In this document: positions 7,780 through 16,331 of the stretch, in pieces | Layout: each line of letters begins with the position of its first letter | How positions within the stretch are numbered: position 1 is the stretch's first letter | Assembly (NCBI RefSeq): GCF_022846655.1 | Contig: NZ_AP025667.1 | Coordinates: forward strand, 2,269,001 to 2,333,000 | Origin: Streptomyces seoulensis | GTDB taxonomy: Bacteria; Actinomycetota; Actinomycetes; Streptomycetales; Streptomycetaceae | Reading direction: 5' to 3' | DNA length: 64,000 nt | Program-made: the position numbers and the translations under genes | The notes under the pieces: model-generated | The model's database searches: none | Told to the model about the DNA's origin: nothing | What the model saw: the letters and a program-made list of their open reading frames with translations, nothing else

Positions 7780-8441
7780 GCGACACCCCGATGACGTCCG
7801 AGCAGATGCAGGCTCGGCTGGCCGAGTTGGAGTCGCAGCGTGCGGCGCTCGCGGTCCGGCTTCGGGCGGGTCAGAAGTGGCAGCAGGGACGCACTCCGCC
7901 CCTGGTCACGCAGGACTACGTCGGACAGGACGAGCTGCGGGCGATCTTCGACATCGCGCTGACCCCGCCGTGGGAGGCATCCGCCGAGGACCCGTGCCAC
8001 CCGTGCGGCTGCCCGAAGCGATTCAACGGCCATGCGTGGGGTTGCCCCACGGCCGACGGGATCACACGACGGATCGCGCCGACGCAAGCCCTCGCCGAGG
8101 ACGCCGCCCGCGAAGTCGCGGCGCTCACCGCGCAGATGGCGCTCACGTCCGAGTTCCGTGTGCCGCTTCCTGCGGGCGTCGGCGGCGGGTACGGCGAGAT
8201 CGTCGTGCGCCGCGAGGCCGCCGACTCTGACCGGTGGGCCGTGACCGACGGCGCGCTGACCGGGCTGCGGGCGTGGCGGGACCCGGACGGCTGGCAGTAC
8301 GTCTCCGAGATCGGCCGCGCCGAGGCGTTCGTGTACTCGCTCGACGAGGCCCTCGACATCGCCGAGGAGGTCGCGGAGATCGAGGGCGAGCTGCACGCGA
8401 AGCGGATCGCCGCGCACGGCAAGGGTGGTGAGCAGCGATGA
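7776..8441 (+). CDS. Early protein with Cys-rich segment, unknown function
   Basis: This 221-residue protein starts at GTG 7776 inside a GTGA overlap. An N-terminal coiled-coil-like helix (EQMQARLAELESQRAALAVRL) is followed by CHPCGCPKRFNGHAWGC, a likely zinc-binding knuckle (about residues 72-88). An acidic C-terminal helix (EEVAEIEGELHAKR) ends the protein. It may bind nucleic acid or protein, but no family is recognised. Confidence 0.7.
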   Translation: MSDTPMTSEQMQARLAELESQRAALAVRLRAGQKWQQGRTPPLVTQDYVGQDELRAIFDIALTPPWEASAEDPCHPCGCPKRFNGHAWGCPTADGITRRIAPTQALAEDAAREVAALTAQMALTSEFRVPLPAGVGGGYGEIVVRREAADSDRWAVTDGALTGLRAWRDPDGWQYVSEIGRAEAFVYSLDEALDIAEEVAEIEGELHAKRIAAHGKGGEQR

Positions 8442-8710
8442 ACCCGCACACCGAGATGCTGCGCGAGATCGCCGTCATGGCCGAGGAATACGCCCGGGAC
8501 TTCGGGCGGGGCGCCACGGCAGTCGAGTTCGCGCTGTACCTGCGCACCGCTGCGGACGCAGAGGAGAAGGGCACCCGCGGCGGATCGCCGCACCAGGGCG
8601 AGCCCACTCCCACGGTCACCCGCGCGTGGCAGTGCGAGCGCATCGGCGCCTTCTTCCGGTGCGCGAGCGCTGGCCGGCGCACTGCTGCAGAGATGCGGGG
8701 CACCACGTGA
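8438..8710 (+). CDS. Small early protein of unknown function
   Basis: This 90-residue protein begins MNPHTEMLREIAVMAEEYARDFG and continues helically to about residue 45. The tail is less ordered. It is coupled to both neighbours by 4-base overlaps (ATGA at 8438 and GTGA at 8707). Confidence 0.6.
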   Translation: MNPHTEMLREIAVMAEEYARDFGRGATAVEFALYLRTAADAEEKGTRGGSPHQGEPTPTVTRAWQCERIGAFFRCASAGRRTAAEMRGTT

Positions 8711-9531
8711 CCGACCCGAAATGGGCCGTCGCCACCGAGCGGGGTCGCTACTACCGCGACCCCGCCGGGGGGCCGGACCTGATCAGCATCACGAACGCCC
8801 TGTCGGCCATCGCCAAGCCTGCGTTGCTGCCGTGGGCCGCCGGGATGGCTGCCGACCAGGTGCTCGCCGACCCGATCGGTGTCGCCCGTCGGGCCCGCAC
8901 CGAGCCGGCCGCGCTGCGCACCGCGCTCGTCGCCGCGCACCGGCAGTACACCGAGCGGGCGCAGAACCTTGGCACCCGCGTGCACCTGCGCGCGGTCGCC
9001 CTGGTGCTGAACACGCCGTACCCGTACGACGAAGAGGTCGAGCCGTACGCGGTGCAGCTCGCCGCCTTCTACCGGCTGTGGCGCGTCGACTTCGACCGCG
9101 ACATCGAGGCCGTCGAGACGACCGTCATGCACCGCCACCACGGCTACGCCGGGACCGGCGACGTGTGGCTGTGGCTCCCGACCGGCCGGTTCCGGCGCCG
9201 TCAGCTCTGGCTCGTCGACTACAAGACCAGCGCGAAGAAGCCGGCCGACACGGTGTACGACGAGCAGCCGCTGCAGCTCGCCGCGCTGCGGCACGCGCCC
9301 GAGTGGCTGCTGCCCGACGACACGTCCGAGCCCGCCCCGCGGGTCCACCGCACGGCACTGCTGAACCTGCGGCCGCGCTCGCACCGGCTGATCGAAGTGC
9401 CCTCCGGCCGGGAGCAGTTCCGCGCGTTCCTCGGTGCCACGCGTACCGCCCGATACCTGCACGACGCGCCCGCGTCGTACCCCACGGTGCTGCCGCCGTG
9501 GGCGCCGGGCGCCGACCGAAAGGCAGCGTGA
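8707..9531 (+). CDS. Cas4/RecB-like PD-(D/E)XK exonuclease
   Basis: This 274-residue protein matches the Cas4-like phage exonucleases. It has GTRVHL near residue 90 (the usual GxxxH), ETTV at about 136, GDVWLW with D152, LVDYKTSAKK with DYK at 171-173, and EQPLQLAAL at about 187, the typical Q-containing helix. These make up a PD-(D/E)XK site. Such enzymes resect double-stranded DNA for phage recombination. No Cys cluster is visible, so an iron-sulfur cluster like that of true Cas4 is not supported. It lies directly before the directionality-factor candidate. Confidence 0.85.
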   Translation: MTDPKWAVATERGRYYRDPAGGPDLISITNALSAIAKPALLPWAAGMAADQVLADPIGVARRARTEPAALRTALVAAHRQYTERAQNLGTRVHLRAVALVLNTPYPYDEEVEPYAVQLAAFYRLWRVDFDRDIEAVETTVMHRHHGYAGTGDVWLWLPTGRFRRRQLWLVDYKTSAKKPADTVYDEQPLQLAALRHAPEWLLPDDTSEPAPRVHRTALLNLRPRSHRLIEVPSGREQFRAFLGATRTARYLHDAPASYPTVLPPWAPGADRKAA

Positions 9532-10616
9532 GCATGGGCTCCCGCATCATGACCATGAAGCGGGCGGGCGCCGAACTCGGCCGCATCCGCACCGGATACA
9601 GCACCCCTCACCCCGACCCGAAGAAGCGGGCGATCGCGCAGCGCAGTGCGACGTTCATCCTGTCGTCGCACTCGCGCGACTATGTCGAGCGGGCCGCCGC
9701 TCTGTACGGCGGCATCGTCGAGGAGTGGACCCCGCAGGGCTCGAAGATCGAGCAGTTCCGGGTGATCACCGAGGCGCGCGAGCTGCGGGCGATCCTGCCG
9801 CCCGGCGACCCGCTGTCGCAGGACAACGAGCTGTGGACCGGGGGCGGTTGCGCCCGGCGCTGCGACGGGATCACCGAGAAACTGTCGCGCCGGCCGTGCC
9901 TGTGCCTCGCCGAACACGGCGAGCAGTGGCACGAGCAGCCCGCGGGCACCGTGTGCAAGCCGACTTCGCGCCTGAACGTGATGCTCGCCGACCTCCCCGA
10001 CTTCGGTGTGTGGCGGTTGGAGACGCACTCGTACTACGCCGCCGACGCCATGGCGGGCGGGATCGACGCCGTGCTCGCGGCGACCGACGGCAAGTCGCCC
10101 ATGCCGCTGCGCATGTGGATCGAGCAGCGCGAGGTGAAGCGCAAGGGCAAGACGAAGCGCTTCCCGGTCGTCATGGTGGTTCCCGCGATCCCGTCGCTGC
10201 GCCACGCCCTGTCGGGCCCGCTGTCCATGGCGGCCGCCCTCGACCCGGCGACGATCGAGCGGCCTGCCATCGCCGCGGCGCCGGCCGAGGTGCCCGACTA
10301 CCTCGAAGAGGCGCGTAAGTGCCGCACGTCCGACGAGGTGCGGCAGGTGTGGCACAAGGCCAATCGCGCCGGGCACGTCGCCCGCGACGGGTCCGATGAG
10401 CTGTCGCGCGACCTCATGCGGATCGCCGAGGACATCGACCAGGGGATCGACCCGCAGACCGGTGACGTCGGCGGCCAGGACGACGACGAGGGCGTCGTCG
10501 ACGCCGAGTTCGTTGACGACGAGCCCCCGGCCGACGCCCATGGCGTCGACGTCGGCAGCAGCACGTTGAGCGCGTGGCCGGACGCCGCGCAGCCCGGATC
10601 GGGGGCCCGCCGATGA
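9528..10616 (+). CDS. Gp3-like recombination directionality factor (probable)
   Basis: This 362-residue protein shares what I recall of the phiC31 gp3 / phiJoe gp52 pattern: AALYGGIVEEW, then a Trp-Gly-Gly-Cys step (LWTGGGCARRCDG), a PCLC motif, a further Cys, SRLNVMLADLPDFGVWRLETHSYYAA, and WIEQREVKRKGK. Such proteins bind the cognate serine integrase and switch it to excision. The C-terminal 100 residues are acidic and low in complexity. The start could be GTG 9528 (coupled) or ATG 9534. Position in the early operon and presence of a large serine integrase fit this role. Confidence 0.75.
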   Translation: MSMGSRIMTMKRAGAELGRIRTGYSTPHPDPKKRAIAQRSATFILSSHSRDYVERAAALYGGIVEEWTPQGSKIEQFRVITEARELRAILPPGDPLSQDNELWTGGGCARRCDGITEKLSRRPCLCLAEHGEQWHEQPAGTVCKPTSRLNVMLADLPDFGVWRLETHSYYAADAMAGGIDAVLAATDGKSPMPLRMWIEQREVKRKGKTKRFPVVMVVPAIPSLRHALSGPLSMAAALDPATIERPAIAAAPAEVPDYLEEARKCRTSDEVRQVWHKANRAGHVARDGSDELSRDLMRIAEDIDQGIDPQTGDVGGQDDDEGVVDAEFVDDEPPADAHGVDVGSSTLSAWPDAAQPGSGARR

Positions 10617-11425
10617 CGTGGCACCTGGGCCGACTGGCCGCGTTCGATCTGGAGACGACCGGTGTCGACGTCGAGAACGACCGGATCGTGACCGCCGCCG
10701 TGCACGGGCTCGGCGGTGGGCAGCCGGTCGAGCCGCACGACTGGTTCGTGAACCCCGACGTCGACATCCCCGCCGAGGCCACCGCCGTGCACGGCATCAG
10801 CACCGCCGAGGCGCAGGCCAAGGGCGAGCCCGCCAAGGGCGCGGTGGACTACATCACCGAGGTACTCGTCTCCTACGCCGACCAGGAGGCGACCGTCGTC
10901 GGGCACAACGTCGTGTACGACCTGACGCTGCTCGACCGCGAGTGCCGCCGCTACGGTCTGCCGACCCTGCAGGACCGGCTCGGCATGCGCCCGCTGCACG
11001 TCATCGACACGGCCGTGCTCGACAAGCACGCCGACCCGTACCGCAAGCGGGTGTCGGAGAAGCAGGGGCCGAGGCAGCTCATCACTCTCGCGCAGGTCTA
11101 CGAACTGCCGTGGGACGACGACCAGGCGCACGGCTGCTCGTACGACGCGCTTGTCGCCGCGCGGATCGCGCATCGGATCGGGACGCTCGCGCACACGCCG
11201 CGCGAGGACTGGCCGGACCGGATCAAGGCCGTGCGCCGGCCGCGCTACGGCGACTTCTGCGGGCTGTCGGTCGCCGAGCTGCACGCCCGGCAGGTCGAGC
11301 TCGCCGCCGAGCAGGCCGCCGGGCTGCAGGCCCATTTCCGCAAGACCGACCCCGAGGCGCGCGTCGACGGCTCGTGGCCGCTGCGCCCCTGGGTCGAGCC
11401 GTCGAGCACTGAGGAGCCCGCATGA
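10613..11425 (+). CDS. DnaQ-like 3'-5' exonuclease
   Basis: This 270-residue protein is a DEDDh exonuclease. It has AAFDLETTGVDVENDRIV with D12 and E14, VGHNVVYDLTLLDREC with the motif II Asp, and AHGCSYDALVAARIAHR with the His and final Asp. It resembles the epsilon subunit of DNA polymerase III and RNase T. A proofreading or recombination-processing role is likely. It is coupled by ATGA at 10613, and in-frame upstream starts would overlap the preceding gene heavily. Confidence 0.9.
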   Translation: MTWHLGRLAAFDLETTGVDVENDRIVTAAVHGLGGGQPVEPHDWFVNPDVDIPAEATAVHGISTAEAQAKGEPAKGAVDYITEVLVSYADQEATVVGHNVVYDLTLLDRECRRYGLPTLQDRLGMRPLHVIDTAVLDKHADPYRKRVSEKQGPRQLITLAQVYELPWDDDQAHGCSYDALVAARIAHRIGTLAHTPREDWPDRIKAVRRPRYGDFCGLSVAELHARQVELAAEQAAGLQAHFRKTDPEARVDGSWPLRPWVEPSSTEEPA

Positions 11426-11883
11426 TCGGCGACCGTTTCCGCTTCGTGGACCTGGCCGAGCACCCGGTGGTGGTGCTCATCGACGACCAGGGCAACGCCA
11501 CCATCGAGGGCGAGGACAGGGTCTGCCCGCTGATCCTGGCCGAGGTCATGTTCCGGATCGCCCTGTTCTACGAGGCCGCGCACGAGAACGCCGTCTGTCG
11601 GCCGACCTCGCGCGCCGAACGTGCCCTTGAGCCCCTGCAGGAGCAGGCCGCCACCCTCGACCGCGAGTTCGCGGTGTGGACGGACGGCACCGGCCATGCC
11701 TGGGACCTGACCTGCGACTGGGTCGACGCTTACGGGCGTGCCTGGCAGTGGACGGGCGACCTCGACCAGGTCTCGGGTATCCCGCTGATGCGGACCGAGT
11801 ACCGCACCGACGTGCAGTCGCTCGACGTGCTGCGCGAGGTGTGCGGGCCGATCTCGCCGGCGCGGAACCGGGGTGCGGCGTGA
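11422..11883 (+). CDS. Streptomyces phage conserved protein (possibly phiSA1p31-related)
   Basis: This 153-residue protein has a helical N-terminal half and the C-terminal pattern WTDGTGHAWDLTCDWVDAYG followed by AWQWTGDLDQVSGIPLM and VCGPISP. This repeat of Trp-Asp-x-x-Gly-x-x-Trp units is something I associate with 'phiSA1p31-related' proteins; that identification is from memory and uncertain. It is coupled to both neighbours. Confidence 0.65.
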   Translation: MIGDRFRFVDLAEHPVVVLIDDQGNATIEGEDRVCPLILAEVMFRIALFYEAAHENAVCRPTSRAERALEPLQEQAATLDREFAVWTDGTGHAWDLTCDWVDAYGRAWQWTGDLDQVSGIPLMRTEYRTDVQSLDVLREVCGPISPARNRGAA

Positions 11884-12503
11884 CGATCCCCGGACTGATC
11901 GCGCCCGGTTCCCTCGGCCTCGACGACCAGCGCCGCATGCCGCTCGGGGTGCGCATCATGGGTCTCGACGTGTCGATCACCTCGACCGGGGTGGCCCGTG
12001 TCGACGGCTCGACGTTCCGGATCAAGACGCGGCTCAAGGACCGCCACAAGCGGGTCACGCAGATCCGTGACCGACTGGCGATCGAGGTCGCCGAGCAGCG
12101 CCCGCACCTGGCTGTGATCGAGGACCTGCCGATGATCACGGGGCGGATGAGCATCGCCAACCTGAAGGCGATCGCTGGCCTGCACGGCGTGGTGCTGTCG
12201 GTGTTCATCGACGCCGACGTGCCGTGGGCGTACATCCCGCCGTCGACGCTCAAGGCGTTCGCGTGCGACAACGGCAAGGCGGACAAGGCCGATATGCAGG
12301 CGGCCGCGTACCTCGCGGACGGCGTCGAGTTCGCCGACGACAAGGGCGGCGACCAGGCCGACGCGTGGTGGCTGCGGGCGGCGGGCTACGACTGGGCAGG
12401 GCGGCCGCTGTTCACGATGCCGCAGGCCCAGCGCGACTACCTCTCCAAGGGTGAGTGGCCCGACCTGTACCGGCAGCGGTACGTGCTGGGGGCCGACGCA
12501 TGA
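11880..12503 (+). CDS. RuvC-like Holliday junction resolvase
   Basis: This 207-residue RNase H-fold nuclease has the RuvC acidic quartet in order: MGLDVSITSTGVA (D30), LAVIEDLP (E81), and GGDQADAWWLR (D158, D161). IANLKAIAGLHG matches the helix between motifs II and III. Phage RuvC-like enzymes resolve branched DNA before packaging. The GTG start at 11880 overlaps the previous stop as GTGA. Confidence 0.88.
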   Translation: MTIPGLIAPGSLGLDDQRRMPLGVRIMGLDVSITSTGVARVDGSTFRIKTRLKDRHKRVTQIRDRLAIEVAEQRPHLAVIEDLPMITGRMSIANLKAIAGLHGVVLSVFIDADVPWAYIPPSTLKAFACDNGKADKADMQAAAYLADGVEFADDKGGDQADAWWLRAAGYDWAGRPLFTMPQAQRDYLSKGEWPDLYRQRYVLGADA

Positions 12504-12874
12504 TCGAGATCACCGTGCGCCTCACCTCGGGCGCCGCCGCCCGCACCCTCGCCGAGCTGCTGCGCACCGCCGCGTCCGAGCAGGCCGACGTCGGGCAGGC
12601 ACGGCACTGGCGGGGCGTCGCCCGGCAGCTCGACTGCATGGTGCGCCCGCCCCGGCCGCTGCACCGAGTGCAGCGCCCGCAGCGCCCCGACATCGACGAC
12701 GCCGCGGTGCGCCGCGTCGTGGACGGGATCAGCCCGCTGCCCGTGCTCACGCGGGACGAGGCCCGGCTCGCGTGCTGGCACCTCACCCAGCGCGGGCACA
12801 GCGCGGCCGAGATCGCCGACCGGGTCCGTGTGGTGCCGCGCACCGTGGCCCGCTGGCGGGCTGAGGCGAAGTGA
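12500..12874 (+). CDS. Small protein with C-terminal helix-turn-helix
   Basis: This 124-residue protein starts at the ATGA overlap at 12500. The last 30 residues, RGHSAAEIADRVRVVPRTVARW plus a basic tail, form a clear HTH of the resolvase/sigma-region type. The middle is Arg/Pro-rich. It may be an early regulator or a DNA-binding partner. Confidence 0.7.
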   Translation: MIEITVRLTSGAAARTLAELLRTAASEQADVGQARHWRGVARQLDCMVRPPRPLHRVQRPQRPDIDDAAVRRVVDGISPLPVLTRDEARLACWHLTQRGHSAAEIADRVRVVPRTVARWRAEAK

Positions 12875-13143
12875 ATGGGCTCGGGCCGACGATCGGCAAC
12901 CCGCACCCCGGCTACGGGCTGCGGGTCCGCCTCGACAGCAAGGCGAAGGATCTCGCCGCCGCCGACTTCTGGTGCCCCTGCGGGCACGCCGAGGACGCCG
13001 TCGGTCACGCCGAGGTCGAGGCCCTGGTGATCCGGTACGGCCGGCACCGCCGCGACGCCTGCCCGAACCCCGAGATCCGAGCAGCGGCCGCCCGCCAGTA
13101 CGCGGCGCTGCAGCACTCCATGAGTAAGCGAAAGAGGAAGTGA
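12871..13143 (+). CDS. Small protein with Cys/His-rich segment
   Basis: This 90-residue protein starts at GTG 12871 in a GTGA overlap. FWCPCGHAEDAVGHAEV suggests a zinc knuckle, and the C-terminus is strongly basic (SMSKRKRK). No family is assigned. Confidence 0.65.
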   Translation: MNGLGPTIGNPHPGYGLRVRLDSKAKDLAAADFWCPCGHAEDAVGHAEVEALVIRYGRHRRDACPNPEIRAAAARQYAALQHSMSKRKRK

Positions 13144-13145
13144 CC

Positions 13146-13589
13146 ATGCCGAAGCTGGACAAGGATGCCCCGGTCGAGGTCAAGCTCGACAGCGCCGCCG
13201 CGATGCTGGAGGCCGCGCTCACCGAGGAGCAGCGCCGTGGACTGTTCGAGCACCCCGGCATGTGCGTGATCGTGATCGCCGAGCTGCACTCGGTGTCCTA
13301 CACCGGGCACGCCGACTCCGAGGACAAGGCCGCGCAGGTCAGGCTCAGGATGCGGCTGGTCGAGGCTGCCCGCGACGACGAGCAGACCGGGCTCGTGCTG
13401 GAGGTCATGCGGGCCATGATGCGGCGCCGGAAGATGACCGACACCCTCGACGAGGTCGGCCCCGGCGAGACCGTCGTCGAGGAGGCGGTCACCGAGGCCC
13501 TCGCCGGTCACCCGACTGAGGCGGAGTTCGAGGCGCACCAGGAGACGACGCGCCGGCGGCGCGGGTCGCGGGTCGAGCAGTTCGGATGA
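13146..13589 (+). CDS. Early protein of unknown function
   Basis: This 147-residue protein (MPKLDKDAPVEVKLDSAAAMLEA...) is mostly helical, with an acidic middle and a basic tail (TTRRRRGSRVEQFG). I chose ATG 13146 over GTG 13140 because GAGGAAG at 13134-13140 gives correct ribosome spacing to the ATG. Confidence 0.65.
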   Translation: MPKLDKDAPVEVKLDSAAAMLEAALTEEQRRGLFEHPGMCVIVIAELHSVSYTGHADSEDKAAQVRLRMRLVEAARDDEQTGLVLEVMRAMMRRRKMTDTLDEVGPGETVVEEAVTEALAGHPTEAEFEAHQETTRRRRGSRVEQFG

Positions 13590-13942
13590 CCTACCGCCCC
13601 AGCAGCAGTGGCGGCGCGCGCCGAGTGCGCTGCCGCTGCGGCCGGACCGTGCTGCGGCAGCTCGTCGGACAGCGGGCGGCGCTCGACGTTGTCGCCAACG
13701 CCGACGAGCTGCCCGCCGCGGCGGCCGCTGCGCTGCGCGAGCCGAACCGGCTCGACTGGTGCGTGCGGGCCACGAAGCACGGCACCGACCTGCGGTGGGC
13801 GGACTGCCACCGCCGCCGCGGCGACTGCCCTCGCCCGCACGTGATCGACCACCAGTGCACCGCCCCGCCCGGCCCCCCGGCCCGGCGCCGCCCCACCCGT
13901 ACGCCCCCGGTCTCCGAGGGACAACTCGCCCTCGACGCGTAG
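13586..13942 (+). CDS. Cys-rich early protein of unknown function
   Basis: This 118-residue protein has VRCRCGRTVLRQL near the start and WCVRATKHG, ADCHRRRGDCPRPHVIDHQC later, giving several Cys/His pairs that could bind zinc. The C-terminus is a Pro/Arg/Thr-rich linker. It is coupled to the previous gene by ATGA. Confidence 0.65.
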   Translation: MTYRPSSSGGARRVRCRCGRTVLRQLVGQRAALDVVANADELPAAAAAALREPNRLDWCVRATKHGTDLRWADCHRRRGDCPRPHVIDHQCTAPPGPPARRRPTRTPPVSEGQLALDA

Positions 13943-13953
13943 GAGCAGACCCG

Positions 13954-14724
13954 ATGTCTTGGTTCGCCGTAGACGACAACGCCGACACCCACCCGAAGAT
14001 CATCGCCGCCAAGAACGCGGCCGTCGGGTTGTGGATGCGCGCGGGCAGCTACGCGTCGCAGCACCTGACCGACGGCATCGTGCCCGGCGTCATCGCCAAG
14101 ATGTACGGCTCGAAAGCGCAGATCACGAAGTTGGTCGAGGTCGGACTGTGGCACGAGCACGGCCACACCTGCCCGCGTCCCAAGTGCCAACAGCCCGCCC
14201 CCGGCGACTACTACATGCACGACTACCTCGAATACAACCCCGCTCGGGCCGAGGTCACCGCCCGGCGCGAGCGTGCCGCCGCGAAGAAGCGCGACTACCG
14301 CGAGCGACAGCAGGCCCCCGGCGCGCAGGGCGGCCGCCGGCCGCAGCAACCCGCGTACGACGAGCAGCCGTTGCCCGACCCGGCGCCGCCGACGAGCGCG
14401 GCCCGGCCGATTCCCGCGGACTGGCAGCCCAGCGCCGAGGACGTCGAGACGGCGCAGCTCGCCCGCGCCGACGCCGGTCTGCCGCAGCTCACCGCGCAGC
14501 AGCTCGACCAAGTCACGCGCAAGTTCGTGCGGCGGCAGCTCGACGACCAGCGGGTCGCGCCCGCGTGGGGCGGCCGCTGGCAGCAGTGGGCCGAGAACGA
14601 ACGCACCGAGCTGGCCGCGCCGGGCGGCGTCGTCGTGCCCCTGCAGCAGCCCACCCGATCTCAGCAGCAGGTCGCCGGACTCGACCGGCTGCGTGAACGT
14701 CTCAACGGAGGTAGCGCGTCGTGA
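13954..14724 (+). CDS. Phage replication initiation-like protein
   Basis: This 256-residue protein begins MSWFAVDDNADTHPKIIAAK, then AAVGLWMRAGSYASQHLTDG and VPGVIAKMYGSKAQITKLVEVGLW. This N-terminal winged-helix pattern is shared with phage replisome-organiser proteins. A linker and a C-terminal helical domain with AQQLDQVTRKFVRRQL follow. It probably recognises the phage origin or loads the helicase. The start at ATG 13954 has an AGGAG ribosome site. Confidence 0.65.
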   Translation: MSWFAVDDNADTHPKIIAAKNAAVGLWMRAGSYASQHLTDGIVPGVIAKMYGSKAQITKLVEVGLWHEHGHTCPRPKCQQPAPGDYYMHDYLEYNPARAEVTARRERAAAKKRDYRERQQAPGAQGGRRPQQPAYDEQPLPDPAPPTSAARPIPADWQPSAEDVETAQLARADAGLPQLTAQQLDQVTRKFVRRQLDDQRVAPAWGGRWQQWAENERTELAAPGGVVVPLQQPTRSQQQVAGLDRLRERLNGGSAS

Positions 14725-15377
14725 ACATCGACGACACCCTCGACCTGCTCCAGCAGGTTGCCCTCATCGACGACCGCGTCGTCAAGACCACCGAAACCGA
14801 GCAGGCCGCGCAGGTCACCATGTGGGCCGCCGTACTCCGCGACATCCCGCTGCAGTTCGCGGGCGAGGCCGTCGGCCGGCACTACGCCGAGTCGGCGTGG
14901 CCGGTCATGCCGAAGGACATCGCGTCGCGGTGGCGGGTCCACGTGAAGGACCGGCTCAACCGAGCCGTGGGCACGTTCGAGCCGACCGATCACCCGAGCG
15001 TCTCCCCGGACGACGAGACCGGCGACGCGTTCGTCGCCGTGCTCCGGGCGCAGCGGCAGGCCGTCGCCCGAGAGAAGTCCGAGCCGATCGGGCTGCGCGA
15101 GCTGATGCCCGCCGTCGGCTCCCGGCTCGGCGGCGGCCGCACTACCGAACTCGTTCCGGCCAACGACCAGTTCCGGGAGGCCAAGGCCGCGCGGTACCCG
15201 AAGCGCGCCATGCCGGCCGGACCGCCTGAGCGGGCGGTGCTCTGCCCGGCCTGTGGCGCCTCGCCGAACAAGCCGTGCCGCAGTCAGGAGCGCGGCCGCG
15301 TGCTGCACCACAACACCCACTGGTCCCGACAGGAGCTGTACGCCGCGCAGCAGGCCACCGAGGGAGGGCAGACGTGA
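14721..15377 (+). CDS. Protein with C-terminal zinc finger, replication-linked
   Basis: This 218-residue protein starts at GTG 14721 in a GTGA overlap with the initiation-like gene. The N-terminal half is helical (QFAGEAVGRHYAESAWPVMP) and resembles helicase-loader-type partners. The C-terminal part has LCPACGASPNKPCRSQERG and a His/Trp tail, a zinc finger I have often seen in Streptomyces phage proteins. It probably works with the preceding gene in DNA replication. Confidence 0.65.
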   Translation: MNIDDTLDLLQQVALIDDRVVKTTETEQAAQVTMWAAVLRDIPLQFAGEAVGRHYAESAWPVMPKDIASRWRVHVKDRLNRAVGTFEPTDHPSVSPDDETGDAFVAVLRAQRQAVAREKSEPIGLRELMPAVGSRLGGGRTTELVPANDQFREAKAARYPKRAMPAGPPERAVLCPACGASPNKPCRSQERGRVLHHNTHWSRQELYAAQQATEGGQT

Positions 15378-15574
15378 CCGACCCCGACGCGATGCTCGCC
15401 GAGCTGTACCCGACCGGCACGTACGGCCGGACGCCGCGCAGGCCCGAGGGCGAGCCCGACCCGGACGGCCCCGCCCGGTTCGCCGAACTGGCCCGGACCG
15501 TCGCCGAGATCGACGAGGAACACGGCTACGGCGTGCACCTGCAGCACCGACAGAACACGGAGTCCGCAGCATGA
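15374..15574 (+). CDS. Small acidic protein, unknown
   Basis: This 66-residue protein starts at GTG 15374 in a GTGA overlap. Sequence such as ARFAELARTVAEIDEEHGYG is predicted to be helical. No family is recognised, and the coupling supports expression. Confidence 0.55.
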   Translation: MTDPDAMLAELYPTGTYGRTPRRPEGEPDPDGPARFAELARTVAEIDEEHGYGVHLQHRQNTESAA

Positions 15575-15717
15575 CCGAGCCCGCCGCCGTCGCACATCTG
15601 ATCATCGCCGCCCTGGTCTCCGCCGGCATCGCCGTCGGATGCCTCGCGGCCGCCGCTGTGACCGCCCTACTCGACCACCGCACCACCGAGGCAGATCGGA
15701 AGAATGACCATGAGTAG
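15571..15717 (+). CDS. Very small single-pass membrane protein
   Basis: This 48-residue protein has one transmembrane segment (HLIIAALVSAGIAVGCLAAA) followed by a charged tail. It is coupled by ATGA to the upstream gene and overlaps the next start by 8 bases. Function is unknown. Confidence 0.55.
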   Translation: MTEPAAVAHLIIAALVSAGIAVGCLAAAAVTALLDHRTTEADRKNDHE

Positions 15718-16297
15718 CAACGACATGCCGATGACCGCCGTCGAGGCCCTCGCCGAGTTCGCCGGCCGCTACACCGACCCGGCCGCCGTGCAGGCCCTGA
15801 TCGCCGAGGCCACCCACGAACTCACCGGGCGCACCGTGGTCTACCCGGCCGACCCCGCCACGGCCCGCCGGTTCGTGCTGCGCCGACACCGGGACATATC
15901 CGGAGTCAGCGGGGTCGGCGACGTCGCCGACGGCGTGCTCTGGCCCGACGGCACCGCCGTCGTCCGCTGGCGCGGCGAGGACCCTTCCACCGTGCACTGG
16001 GACCGCGGCCGCACCTCGGTCGACCGCATCCACGGTCACGGCGGCGCGACCGAGATCGTGTGGCTCGACCAGGACGACGAGCAGCCCACCGTGCCCGGCC
16101 CGCGCCCGGCCGTCGAGGCCCCGCTCGTCGTGCGCCGCATCCTCGACCGCGCTCTGCACACCCCGGTGCCCTGCCCCAAGTGCCAGCGCACCTCGCTGTG
16201 CCGCTGCCTGGGAGCCGATCGGACCGAGGGCCGGATCGACGCCGTCCTCAAGGCGCTCGCGCCGTGGCTCAACACCGGTACCGACACGGCCGCTTGA
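15710..16297 (+). CDS. Early protein with C-terminal Cys motif, unknown
   Basis: This 195-residue protein begins MSSNDMPMTAVEALAEF at ATG 15710, chosen for spacing to GGAAG (15698-15702). A beta-rich middle (VLWPDGTAVVRWRGED) precedes VPCPKCQRTSLCRCLG, a four-Cys cluster near residue 165. No named family. Confidence 0.65.
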   Translation: MSSNDMPMTAVEALAEFAGRYTDPAAVQALIAEATHELTGRTVVYPADPATARRFVLRRHRDISGVSGVGDVADGVLWPDGTAVVRWRGEDPSTVHWDRGRTSVDRIHGHGGATEIVWLDQDDEQPTVPGPRPAVEAPLVVRRILDRALHTPVPCPKCQRTSLCRCLGADRTEGRIDAVLKALAPWLNTGTDTAA

Positions 16298-16331
16298 TCT
16301 CGCTCGCCCATCCACAACCTGTGAGGAATCA

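Noticed and set aside
8707..9531. Cas4 as evidence of an adaptation module
   Set aside because: It lies in an early recombination operon, lacks the cysteine cluster and has no cas1 or cas2 neighbours.
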